Of a stretch of DNA of 64,000 nt, positions 27,992 through 40,362 are shown piece by piece; within the stretch, counting starts at the first letter, position 1, and each line of letters starts with the position of its first letter. The translations under genes and the position numbers were made by a program. The notes under the pieces are model-generated. The model was not told where the DNA came from. It did no database searches and was given only the letters and a program-made list of their open reading frames with translations. Origin of the DNA: Wuchereria bancrofti (taxonomy: Eukaryota; Nematoda; Chromadorea; Rhabditida; Onchocercidae); the NCBI GenBank assembly GCA_005281725.1, contig SSBO01000012.1:20972779-21036778 (forward strand), written 5' to 3'.

Positions 27992-28448
27992 TCTTGCATT
28001 CCATTCATCAAAGAGCACTACTTCTTCTTACTTTACTTTATTCTCCACTCTGTTTTTCTGCTATGAGTCAGAAGTTCCATGTTCTTAGCATCAAATCTAG
28101 AAAATAACCAGTCGGATGCATGTTCGATTGCAGTAAGAATAAATAATACAATGATTAATGCATTTTTGCGTGTTGCGTGCTGCATACGCTCTTCCTCATG
28201 CATTCAATTCATTTTTATATTTTCATTAAATGAAGGAAAGCTTTGTTTCATTAACACTTCCTAAAAATGGAATGGACATTTGTTGTTGTTGTTGTTTTCT
28301 CTCTTTTCTTTTTCTTTTTTTATTAATTTATGTTAGATTTATTATCAAATTTTAGTTAGAAATAGTAGGAATCTGGAAGAGAATCATTTCGCTCGTTTTT
28401 TGTTTTCTTTCATGCTTTTTTTCATTTTTTTTCTCGTTAATACAATTC

Positions 28449-28456
28449 CCTTTTCC

Positions 28457-28488
<32 letters not shown>

Positions 28489-28491
28489 CCT
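28449..28491. repeat. (CT)n microsatellite
   Basis: Mostly pure CT dinucleotides on the + strand, giving an apparent RE repeat in a spurious minus-strand frame. Confidence 0.9.
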
Positions 28492-29416
28492 TCGTATAGA
28501 TAGCAAGGAAATTGATAATATATTGAGATATGAAGTGATGATTTTTTTTCCAATAACTTCTAAAATATCATAATTCAAATCAATTACTGATTCTTTAATA
28601 TATTTTACACTAATATGAAATACTTTGAGAAATACAATTGAGTATAAAAAAGTATATGCTATTTCAACTTTACACTCCACTCGCAATTGTTAGAGTTCCT
28701 GTTAAGATTTTTAAAATTATTTTTCCAAATTTGATAAAGCTTTTAATTTATATAAGCATTACTGCTAATAAAAGTAATGATTGCTAGTAGATTTTATCAA
28801 TTTTTCATTTCCACAATAATTTCTATTATTACAAACTGTTTTATTAGAGTTCTTGTTTATCCATTCAAAATTTCAAAATGATATTTTGCTTGTTTTCTTT
28901 TCAACTTTTACTACATACTTCATTAATATTATTGTTTATTATTGTGCATTAACATTATTGGGTATTAGCTAATTGCTAATGAAAGTTATGAAAATGTGTG
29001 AAAGACTTTAGAAGATATTTGCATTATATGATTGGAACATTATGGAATTACTATATCAAATTTTTTCAATCATTTCATTGTTTACAAGTAGAATTGCAAA
29101 TATTTTATGCTTGCTGAATGATTTGGTTCTTTTCTTTTGCATGCAGCTTTTTATCCATTTGTGTTTTTTTTTTTTATATATTAGTTACTCATTTTTTAAT
29201 TTTGTTTTTCATCTACTCTATGCTAATGCTTTATTCAGAAACATAAGTTTTTCTAAAGTATGACTAGTTTAACTATCAGTTATTTACTTGGCAGTTAAAT
29301 TTTATTTCAAATAAATGTCTGTTTTTGATTATTTGACAGTTAAGTTGGATTTTAAGTTATCAGCTTACATTCATACACGCACAATCTTATTAGCATTAGT
29401 ATGAATTTATTTTCAG

Positions 29417-29530
29417 GATAATGAATGAAAGCGTAAATGGTAATTGGACGCAATCAGAGGAGTGACTTAGCAATCGGTGATAAAGTTGTTAGTTGTAAAT
29501 TGTTGTGTGCAAATTTGTGATTATTCAAAG
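29417..29530 (+). other. candidate 5' UTR exon of the DGK gene, with a short uORF
   Basis: The block is bounded by an acceptor TATTTTCAG at 29416 and a donor AAAG-GTAATT at 29531. It holds an ATG followed by 13 further codons and a stop. The next acceptor, GAAATAG at 29800, lies seven bases before the main ATG. This supports a non-coding leader exon, but no transcript evidence is available. Confidence 0.4.
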
Positions 29531-29806
29531 GTAATTAGATTTTTACTCTTCTAAATGCAAATAGATTATTTGTTTTCCTATTGGTATTATCTCATGTTGG
29601 CACAAAGTTTGGGTGGGTGGAATTAAATATGAAATCGAGAATCATTCAGTAATACTATGCTGAGTTATGCTTTCGAATGATAAAATTGATCTCTATCCAT
29701 TATTTGAGAATTTTCTTTTTCGGAAGATAATTTAATACAATGATTTTTTTTAGCATTATATTTTCGTAATAATTGAAAAGGATTTAAATTTGAGAAATAG
29801 CATATT

Positions 29807-32800
29807 ATGGCAGCAGAAGGACATAACGTTGATGCAACACTATTAGCAGTTGGTCGTGATCATGGCCATTACTTTGTTCGCAAAACATTTGGTAAACCAA
29901 CATACTGTCATCATTGCTGTGACAAAATATGGGGAATGCTTACACAAGGATATGCTTGCGAGGGTTTGTTACAAATGTTCTGAATTTAAGATTTTATTCA
30001 AACAGTATGTATGTTCATTGTTTTCAGAATCGTAAGAAAATTATTTCCAGAATGTTTCTGTAAATTTTCGGAACTTTTTGGAATGTTATGATATCCTGAA
30101 ATTCTTTATGTTTCATATCATTATTATTATGTAAAGTTTTATTAATAATACAGCGCATTTGGAAAGGAGACATATTTACTGAGTTGTTTCGTAACTAAGT
30201 ACTATTTAGTACAACTAAATATACCTTGTTCTAAAGTTATGAAATACGTAACTCTTTTTATAATGATTGATTAGGCAGTTATTTTATCACAAAAATTTAT
30301 TTTACCTTACAGGAATTTTCTTTTTAAAAGAAAGTTTTTCAGTTTGTAATTTCATATGTCATGATAAGTGTAAGAAAACGGTTGTTTCATTCTGTAGTGG
30401 TGTTGCCTTGCAGTTGATAAAGGTAACAATTAATATTATCAAATAAAGCTAATGTTTTCTTAATAAACACGCGTTTGACTTATTGGCGCTCATTAAATTC
30501 AATGCTGCTGACCAGATGTGATAGTTAGGCAAACTTCTAGTAGCACACATTATCTTAATTTGTTCTCAAATTACTTTGAATACATTGATACTAATGAATA
30601 TTAACGATATAAATCTTTTATGATTTACTTTTAATTAGATTAAAAAAAGAAGAATTTTTACTAGATAAAAAAATCTCGTCTCTCTTCTCGGTGCAATATT
30701 CTTACTTATCATTGTGATTGGATTTTTTGTAAACTTAAATTAAATCTTCGTTCCGGAAAAATGAGGCGTGAATGTCAAACTCATATTACGTCTCGTGTTA
30801 TTCAATTTTTGAAGCTTCATTTGAGATTTTTATATTTTCTTGACATTTAGACTCTTCTTTACAGAATCCAGTCGCTCACACATGGTCTGAACCATCACAT
30901 ATCAAACGAAGGTTTTGCTGCGTTTGTCGCAAAAAAACTGATGATTCAGTGGCTGTTGAATGTGAGGGTAAGTTGTATTTTCTAATTAAATTTTGCGTTT
31001 TGTAGATGATATTGCAAAATATTAACGGTTCCCAAACAATGAATTCGTTTTATTAATTAAAGCAAAAAAATTCTTCACTAATTAATTTTTTCGTACTTCA
31101 TTTATGAAATTTCCTAAGTGCGAAATATACAGCAACCATTTAATGACAATTATATTAACTGATAATATATTAATATTAAAATTCGTAAACTATTCTTCCT
31201 GATTTTCGCTGTTTTTGCAATAAATCATAAGTTCATATTTTCCAAACCACAGTGAATAGAGATATTCCATTCTCTTCCATGAAATTTTATTCACTCACTT
31301 TTTACTTACTTTATAGTTTGTGAATATTACGTGCACGTTGACTGTCACGATTTAGCAGTAAGTGATTGCAAGGAAGCTGCTACATATGTATCTAATTTGG
31401 ATAAGGTATGTTTCTTTTTTGTCATTTTATCATTCTCTTAAGTGATTGTACTTAAACAGTTTTTCACTGTAATATTCAAATTCTGGATTCTTCTAACTTC
31501 TGTCACAATTTGGTTAATGAAATTTCCGTTTCTGTAACAGAATAAAAAGGATTTTTTTTGTTGACTGAATTTTTCACTGATTTATTATTTTACATACTGA
31601 TTTATTATTTCACATACTGACAATAATACCTGAAATAAACTTTATACTTTAGTAACATAATTCAATAATCAAACACCAAATTCATTAGATACAAAATTTC
31701 GTGAAAGAGAGTTAGTGAGCTCCGTATTCGATAAAATTCTTTAAGTTCGGAAATGCAAGAAGGCTGAAATATAGATTTGTTTTCAACTTAGAATGGAGCT
31801 TTCACATATATAAATGTCAAAAATATTTCTATTGGGTAGTTGGAAACAAGAGGGAATAGGATGAAAGATGAGAAACTTATGCTGCAAATTTTACTTCTGG
31901 GAAATTCGAAGCTCTGAAAGTTTACTGGCTTTTTTCGCTGCCAAAATATTTGGAAGCTAGTAGAAGGTAATGATTGGTAGAGTAATGAATAGAGAACTTA
32001 TTCAATCAGCTGTCTTAATAGTAAGTGACGTTTATTTACGTCATATGCTAAATTGAAATTCAAATAAACCTTTTAGGACTCAAAAGCAACTTATTTAGTA
32101 AAGCGCACACCAGTTTGTTTTCTTTCTATTTTTTAAATTTTGAATTTTCCCTCCTCCTCTTTGATTTCTCAGCATCTATGAATACATTGCTTCTTAAGAA
32201 CAAAAGTAAAGCCCTTCGAGAGCTCAGGAATCAAAAGGCAGCCGAGAAGATCGGAATCAAGAAATTGATGGCTTTTTTTTTTTTGTAGACCGTTCAATGA
32301 ATCAAACTTTTCGGAAAAAACTCTGTTGGGATGGGACAAACTTATTATATCAGAACAGTTTGAAACATCATAATTTTTCACTTTTAAACATTTTGATGAA
32401 CTTGGTTTTCATTTCATGTGAGCAACTTTTAGACAGTTTTGAAATAAATTGTTCGAGCAATATTTTCATTTACAATAGTAAAAATTCCAAAAGGAAAATG
32501 TTTCTAAATTAAATGATGCAATTATTAAGTATGGTTATTAGGTGATCTGGGTATTAGTGTTCAAAATGCTACAAAAGTGAAGTTGCTTATATGACGATTT
32601 TGAAACTGGAAATTTCAAACTTCTATACTTAAAGTAAAGTAAATATCGTTGTGAACTGTTTTTTTTTATTAATATAATTTACTTCAAGGTAAAACCTTTG
32701 CCCTTAAATGCCTTCCTTTCAAATCTATAATCCTTAATGATGGATGATGCAACCACATAATGCTTTTCATGAAGGATTTTTTACTCTAAGCTATTTGTAT

Positions 32801-35800
32801 TTTTATTTTTCGTTTTTCCTTATTTGCATTCGATTATTCTGAATTCTTGATACCTTAGGTGCATATAGTAGTACTACCAAACACTCTTAAAAAATTCTTT
32901 AAAAAAAAAAAAACCTTCATTTTTAAGAATTTTAATGTTTTTGTCGTAAATGAATTTATTAAGATAGGCAGTAGCAGGATGAATTTAGCAGACTTTAATT
33001 TTCCCTAATAAGAATTTAAAAAAAAAAGGAAATAACGAGACGGAAAATTCTTTCGTGAATCCATTTCAAAGAGTAGCGATCATACCTTTCCTGTTTTTTT
33101 TTTTTTTTTTTTTTTTTCAGAATAAACAGGTGCAGCATCATCATATGAGGGAGGGTAATATACCACGAGATTCCAAGTGCGTTGTCTGCAGAAAAGCTTG
33201 CTGGTCGTATGAATGCTTAGCTGGTATGAAATGCGCTTGGTGCTCTGCAACGGTAAGCTTTTCCTAGAAGTAACAGCTTGTAACAACCATGTGCTCAGAT
33301 ATTTGTCAAATTATAGGACAAAATGCATCCTGATTCCTATTATTTTTTTCAGTCCTTAACTACTTTGATTTATATTTGTTAAGTGTTTAATCCTTTTTCA
33401 TCTTTTCTCGGTTTGTTTCGAAAGGAGTTATAAATTAAAAAGAAAAAAATTTCTGAGAAATGTGTATCCATGCTATGCAGAACAAAAAAAATTTCCTATA
33501 ACAGCAGAGGAATTATTCAACGAAGAAACCAATGAAACCATAAAAAATAGAACTTGTATAAAATGATTGAATTAAAAGTTAAAAAAAAATAGACTGTATA
33601 CGGCAGTTTGGGATGTAGGAGATTTGTAAATGATAAAATTTGCTATTTACAGAAAAGCACGATGTTGATTTTCAGGCTCATGCTATCTGTTATCGTCAAA
33701 TGTCTCTTGAATGCGATTTTGGTGCTTTGAGAAAGATTATGTTGCCACCCAATGCATTGACAATTCCAAGGACAGAACTCCCAATGAAACAGCTGCTTAA
33801 CATTCAAGGAGCTCATCTCGAAGGTTTCAACCAGCAACGTATATCTTTTTTTCTTTCAGCTAATTTGTAAAATTCGCATTTTATTCTCTTCATTTTGACT
33901 TTTAAAAAATTGTTTTTGCAGAGTTTACTTTAGTAGTGGCAGAAATCTTACAAAAGACCATTCAACTGATAATAAATAATTTGATTTGCTGTTTTTTTTT
34001 TGATAAAGCCGTTACTTAGCTATTTTCAAACCATTTTCAAAATTTAGCATCTTGTAGAAAATGATTACTCTTTTCTTACTATTTTTGGACTTTAGCGTCA
34101 TCACCAGTAAAAACACACCCAGAAGATTCTGCATTGAATTCACCAGATGAAGCGAAAGAAAAAGAGGACTATGAAAATTTGCGTATTTTTGATGGCAATA
34201 GTTCTCTCAGGAAACACGAGTATCGTACAGCTACTGTACCAAAAACAGCCTCAATGCAGCAAATACGAGTAAGTTAAAATACTTCGCTTTTAAATTCTTG
34301 TAGTAGTAATTTATTATCACGAACACTGGAAGGGTTGAAAAGAACGGTTGATTTATCAGAGATCATCGAAATGATTATTTAAATATAACCTTCAAAATGT
34401 GACAAATATTTTTGGGCAGTCTCGTTTAAAAAATTATAAGCAATACAATATGCATGCAATGCTTTTATGCATTACTTATACTCCTTAAAGTGTTGATCAC
34501 TGTTCATTTATTAGTTTTTTTAGTTGTAATATACCAAGAAAAAGAAAAATAATGTTATATTCCACTACAGTATGAAATTTTGCATTGCAGTAAAATTAAA
34601 ATTCATTTAGCGAAGTTTTCATACACAATGTACTCACATATATAATTTTTATTAGGACATGGCACTCAGGAGGTTTCATATCAGTGATAATCCTGATTGT
34701 TATTATGTCACACAAGTGCACAACGACAGTGAGTATTTTTGATAATTTTTTCTTATGGTATTCTAAATTTGATTGATTATTATGTAACAGTTAACTCCAA
34801 AAACTATTTTTTACTTCTCAAAAAGATTTTCGAGTAAATCTTAATGCTGAAAAGTTTAAAAATTTCTTCAGATGGTGAGGAAGAATTGCTTGAAGATCCG
34901 TTACCACTGAGAAATGTACGGCGACCAGAGGGACGCCGTGCTCAAATTTTCCTTCGTTACAAAGATGATCCTGAAAAAGCAGTTGTTAAATTATATGGTG
35001 GTTGGCTTAGGTAAATTTTAATGATTAGTCAGTTAGAGGACGTTGTTGTTACATTACATTGAAAATATTTCTTCTGTGTCTGTTTCTTGTAGCTTTGCTT
35101 AAATCATTTTGCGAAAAGCCATGTTTGTTTCAGCTGACTCTTTGCTTCCCATGATTTGAGTTATCCTTATCGACAAAATGCTTTTTCGGATCTTTTACAT
35201 GAAATCCTGACTTAATTAATGTGGAATCAAATCGAAGAAGCACGTGACTTAAACCTTATCAAACTAAACTAAAATTAGCCTATCTCTTCATACTTCGGGA
35301 AGATCTTGATATTTAACACTTCGAAAATAATACAATTAAATAAAGTGCAATTGGTCATATTTTTTTTAGAGTACCAGTAACATGTTGTTCGCTGTTAGTT
35401 ACAAAAGAAACACTAGTTCAAGATGCAGTGGCAGAAGCACTGGACCGATTTGGATTGGATCGGAATTTAGCTAACCGTTATAATTTAATTGAAGTTTCGC
35501 TCGATCGTGGTGTTGCTGAAAGAACTGCGAATCCACATGAAAATATGTTGCAGCTTGTGCGAAATTTAAGAAAAGTACGGCTTAGTATAACTTTTTTTTT
35601 GCATAATTTTTACTTGAACAAAAGAATCTTTCATGTTTCGTCGTCAAATTAATAAGATAAGCTATAATTTCAATTTTTGGGAAAAGTAAAGTACTTTTGA
35701 ACAGAATAACGATCGACAATCACAACATCATTTCTGTTTTTGTTTTTGCTCTCATATTTCATTTTCTATTTTAGTTTTCCAAATTCCAGGATTCTTTGCG

Positions 35801-38800
35801 ACGTTATCACGTTGTTCGTTTTTATATACAAGAAAAGGATGATCCGCATGATCACGCTGTTTTTGTTGGCAATTTACCGCTCTCATTGGCTCAAAGACAA
35901 TATGAAAGGATTCTTTTACGGCTATTGGGCGCTAAAGGTTATCATTTTTTGCTTTGAATTATGGCTTTCTTTTTTTGTATTTTCGTATTTTCGCAATTAA
36001 AACTTAGTGCGAATTCATCATAAATTTTCCCATGAGGATTTTTAAGTGATTTTGAATTCGTGAAGTGTGATAAATTCTTGAAAAGAAAGAGGAAATGAAA
36101 GGAATGAGTATTTCACCTGCTTTCAGTCGGTTTTTTTTTATATAAGCTCTACGCTTTATATAAGCTTTATATTTTCTTAATCTTTGCTTTAATTTCCAGA
36201 AAAACCTTTCACTGCTATCGGACCAATATATTTTGAATACGGTTCACTGGTAATTACATTCAATACAGCAAAAGCTGCAACTTCGGCTGTGCAACGCCTT
36301 CAAAATGCGGTTTACGAAGAGAAGAAATTAATAGTACTTTGTCTTCCTAATGTGCAGGTTAGCCGATAATAGATTTGTTGTTGTGATATGGATTTATATG
36401 CTTTATGAAGTTAATTCAAACCGTATCCAGTTTTGAGCTCTCTATTTGTAGCACAACTGTTAAGAAGTCGATTCAATTTTGTTGTTGTATTACTTAAAGG
36501 ATCAACGACTTCAGTTTATTAGACAAATTATCTAGTTTTTGACTGACTAGAACAGTTAGAATTTTGAGAAATTTTATTGCCTCTTCAAAGTTCTTTTAGC
36601 CCCACATGTTATCACCGGATTGCGAGCCTCTTCTGGTGCTTGTGAATGTTAAAAGTGGTGGTTGTCAGGGTAACGAATTAATAAAAGCATTCAGACGATT
36701 GTTGAATCCTTTTCAAGTATTCGATGTATTGAAAGGTGGTCCATTAGTTGGGTAAGTACTTCTTTCACTTTCATTTTGTTCATTGTAAAATATGGATGAG
36801 CTGAAATGGCATGAAACAGATTATAATTCTGTACTATAATCCTGATTTTAGGTTATATGTCTTTCGAAATGTTCCAAAATATAAGATTTTGGCTTGCGGT
36901 GGAGATGGTACAATTGGTTGGGTTTTACAGTGCTTAGATATTGCTAAACAGGTTACTGTTTTATTGATCAGATGCAAAAAAAAAAAAAAAAAATGATTTT
37001 ATTGCTTTACCGTTTCAACTAGTAACGAAAGGTATAGCATGAAATGAAGAGGCAAATTATTTGGAAGAAATTTAACCACAAAAGATTAAATATTCAAGTT
37101 TTATCAAACTTCAGCTGAAGCTTCCAGGAATTGTTACTTTAAAAAGTATTCTTTCAGGACGCAGCATGCTTCTCTCCACCATGTGGTATTGTTCCATTAG
37201 GCACCGGTAATGATCTGGCAAGAGTTTTACGATGGGGTGGTGGTTATAGTGGTGAAGAGAACCCAATGGATATTCTTCGAGATGTTATTGAGGCTGAAGA
37301 AGTACGCTTGGATAGGTAGTAACTGTTTCTGAATTATTAAAATTATTTTAAAAACATTTATAGTTGACCACTGTTGGTATGAAAGCATTCGAAATATTTT
37401 ATTAGCAACCTTTATCATTTCCATATGTACAACATAGCTTAAGCTTGGAAGAATTCAGTAATAGCTAGGTTATAATTTACAAGAATTCGAGATTGCAGAT
37501 GGGCGGTAGTTTTTCACGAGGAAGAACGTTCACAACCGCCAACAGCATCCAGTGTTGAGCCGAGTCCTGATTCAGAACAAATGATGAACAATCCTGAAGA
37601 CCAAACTTCCATGATTATAATGAATAATTACTTTGGAATCGGAATTGATGCGGATGTCTGCTTACAATTTCATAATAAGGTCAAGATTGTATTTGATTAC
37701 ATTCTTTAATCAAATTAAAATTATTTGTTTCATAGAAAGCTATCTTACATGGCCAGAAATAAATCCGCTAGCTAAACTGCTACTATTTTATTGCTTTTTC
37801 ACTTTTTTTTTGTTTAATTGAAGTTTTAGCAATGTTATTTTTCTTTTTTTCCAATAGTTTGTGGCGGTTTTGTAAAAAGTTCCTGTATAAAAGTATTATT
37901 TTAGAGGGATGCTAATCCAGAAAAATTCAGTTCACGTTTGTTCAATAAAACACAATACGTAAAAATCGGTTTACAAAAAGTATTCTTTGAAAGAACATGT
38001 AAAGATCTCTGGAGACGGGTTGAATTAGAAGTGGATGGTAAAGTAATCGAATTGCCATGCATTGAGGGTATCATCGTATTAAACTTACTCAGGTAAGAAA
38101 TCTTGCTTTTATTTATTTGCATTGTCTTTTTTTGGAGTTGAAAAGTATGCAAAAATAAAGAAGATATTCAGTGAACTTCTATTTATTGTCTTCTATTTGT
38201 TATTTATTTTGATTTTGAGCGTCTATTCGACTCTGTAGAACGATTTTTGAGCTTTTTCTTTTTCTTTTCATATATCTGACAGTGATATACAGCGAACAAT
38301 TTTAAATATTTTTATGGAGCACGAACAATTTTCAGCTGGGGAAGTGGAGCAAATCCGTGGGGAACAGCAAAGGAAGAAGGACAGTTTCAAAAACCGACAC
38401 ATTACGATGGTCTGCTTGAAGTAAGTTTGCATCTTAATTTTACATTATATATCTTAGCTGTCATTTAATTCTTTTTTTTTTTTTGGACTTGTTGCTAATT
38501 TTGTAAACTATAAAAGAATTGTTTAGTTGATGTATAATTTTGCTCTTTTATACCTATGACATTCTAAAATTTTTTTGAGAAAAATTTATAGTTTCTATAT
38601 TTCTCTCCAAATGAAAACTGATGTTGTCCTGTATAGATTCGTATAAATTTCACTATTTGTAGGTGGTTGGTATCTCAGATGTTTCTCGATTAGGTCTCAT
38701 TCAGTCCAAACTATCAGCTGGCATCAGAATCGCTCAAGGAGGAAGTGTAAGTCAATTTTCTATTCAAAAAATATCGGTTTGTCTCAATTCGCGCAACAGT

Positions 38801-40362
38801 AGATAATAAAAAAAAGAAGTAAACACTTTTCCATGTTTGAAACAATCTTGGTTGTGAGAAATGTAGATTTGGAAATTTGGCTGTTTCTATTGTCGACTAA
38901 AATTGTGGAGATTATTTGTCATTCAGCGCAAACAGTGGCGCGATAACACGATAATTACAGTTTTGAGGGATTTTTGCATTATCAGATCATTCTGTACTGA
39001 TCGACTTGTTAATTTTAAGTGAAATTTAAGTAAATTTTTGCCCAGTTCGAAAATCTTTCGAAATCTTTTGGATGTACGCAACTATGACTATAGATGGTTC
39101 ATGTAGAAGTGCTCTGCTGTTCAAGAAAACAAGAATGCCTGTGTACATTCAATTTTTTAGGATAAAACTATCAACTTCGAGATTTAAAGGACCTATTTAT
39201 TTTTTATTTTTAATATAGCCTATCCATTATTGCAGATACGAATCACAACGCATGAAGAATGGCCAGTACAAGTGGACGGTGAGCCGCACATACAACCACC
39301 TGGTACTATAACAATTTTGAAATCTGCCCTTAAAGTAAGAATTTCTTAATTTCTGTTTGTATGAAGTTGTTGTGTAGGGAAGGAATTTTTTTTTGGAGGG
39401 TATTAAACATGTGACAAGAAATTAAACCTTTTTTACTCCTGCTTCGTATTATCTTTTGCTTTTTTTTCATCTTGTTTCAGTTTTTCTTTTTGGATAATCT
39501 TCGTACTGAGGTATTAATAATTATCACTTCCAAACGTCGCTTGCAAGATAAAGTAAGATTTCCAAAATAACTCTTAAGTTTATGCACAAATCACGAAAAC
39601 ATGATTGCTTTCCACTATTGTATTTCTGTTCGTGAATAACTTCATTATTTCCTACTTATTTTCTGATGCATGGTTTTCCTACAATAGGCTTCATTTCTAA
39701 TAATAATAAGGGTCCCAAGAGGATTCAGTGGATTCTGCCATTTGCTGTAATTTGTAAAGTATTCCACCTCGTTTTAATATTATATCTTAGGTCAGCCTTT
39801 ATCAGTAATACCCAAGAAAACCTTGTACATTCAATAAAACTAAAGCTAATAAGTCAAATAAAAATTAGGTTACGATCGAATTCTTTGACTTATTTCTTTA
39901 TAATCTGGTCTCCTCAATATGTAGCTTTAAACAGATTTTTAATCGTATTCATTTAATGGGTTTCGAAATCTGTCGTATCTTTGATTCAAATATAGAAAGC
40001 AGTGAGTAGATTCAGCTAAAGAACTACGCACTTTTCTTGCTCAGTTTCAAACTGGAAATGAATATTTTCACTTGAGATTTACATGAATTTTAATGGTTGA
40101 TTTACATTTTGCATATGTTTAGGCTAAAATGCTAAAGAAAGCAAAGAAATCACGTCGCAATGCAACATCTTCGTCAACAAATGCAGCAGCAGTTCGGCCG
40201 GTTCGGAATGAAGCTTCACCATCATCATCACGGATCCATCCCTGCATACTTCTAAATATTGATTCCGGTCCGTTGATGCACGAGAAAAGTACATCTGATG
40301 AAGCGCATTCTGCTACTACAAATGGTGATGATGATGATGAAGAAGGAGATGCTTTTTTATAA
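29807..40362 (+). CDS. dgk-1: diacylglycerol kinase, theta type (DGK-1-like)
   Basis: Phosphorylates diacylglycerol to phosphatidic acid, which ends DAG signalling; the worm orthologue restrains neurotransmitter release. Twenty-one exons: 29807-29963, 30343-30422, 30865-30967, 31317-31405, 33121-33252, 33676-33838, 34096-34268, 34656-34728, 34872-35010, 35370-35574, 35790-35937, 36200-36357, 36600-36751, 36852-36951, 37158-37315, 37499-37679, 37905-38092, 38336-38420, 38663-38746, 39236-39334, 40123-40362; total 968 aa. Three C1 zinc fingers lie at about 19-70, 84-135 and 149-205. A Ras-association region follows at about 330-440. The catalytic domain runs from [11 protein letters not shown] through [14 protein letters not shown] (about 605-620) and [17 protein letters not shown], with the accessory domain to about 890. 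Three C1 domains plus an RA domain identify the theta class. The start is an ATG just after an acceptor. The C-terminus is basic, then acidic (DDDDEEGD). Confidence 0.94.
31577..31616. repeat. two tandem copies of a 20-base unit
   Basis: ACTGATTTATTATTTTACAT is followed by a copy with one substitution, within an intron of the DGK gene. Confidence 0.7.
39481..39552 (+). other. candidate cassette exon of the DGK gene
   Basis: 72 bases, phase 0 at both ends, with a strong acceptor CTTGTTTCAG and donor GTAAGA. It would insert 24 residues beginning [15 protein letters not shown] between SALK and AKMLKK, near the C-terminus. The gene is in frame with or without it, so it may be alternative. Confidence 0.45.

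Larger units (their letters stand above)
26047..29416. other. long interval without a recognised gene
   Basis: It should include the upstream region of the DGK gene on the + strand. It contains two pyrimidine-rich tracts (27886-27991 and 28449-28491). A minus frame at 26657-26893 has no start context, splice pattern or family match that I can see. Confidence 0.5.

Noticed and set aside
27828..28107. Three overlapping serine/proline/leucine-rich frames
   Set aside because: Translations of the CT-rich tract in all three frames, which marks a low-complexity artefact.
27885..28500. Possible CRISPR or satellite array
   Set aside because: Simple pyrimidine microsatellites without spacer-repeat structure; the organism is also a eukaryote.
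28384..28686. Minus frame with an RE dipeptide repeat
   Set aside because: Produced by the CT microsatellite at 28449-28491.
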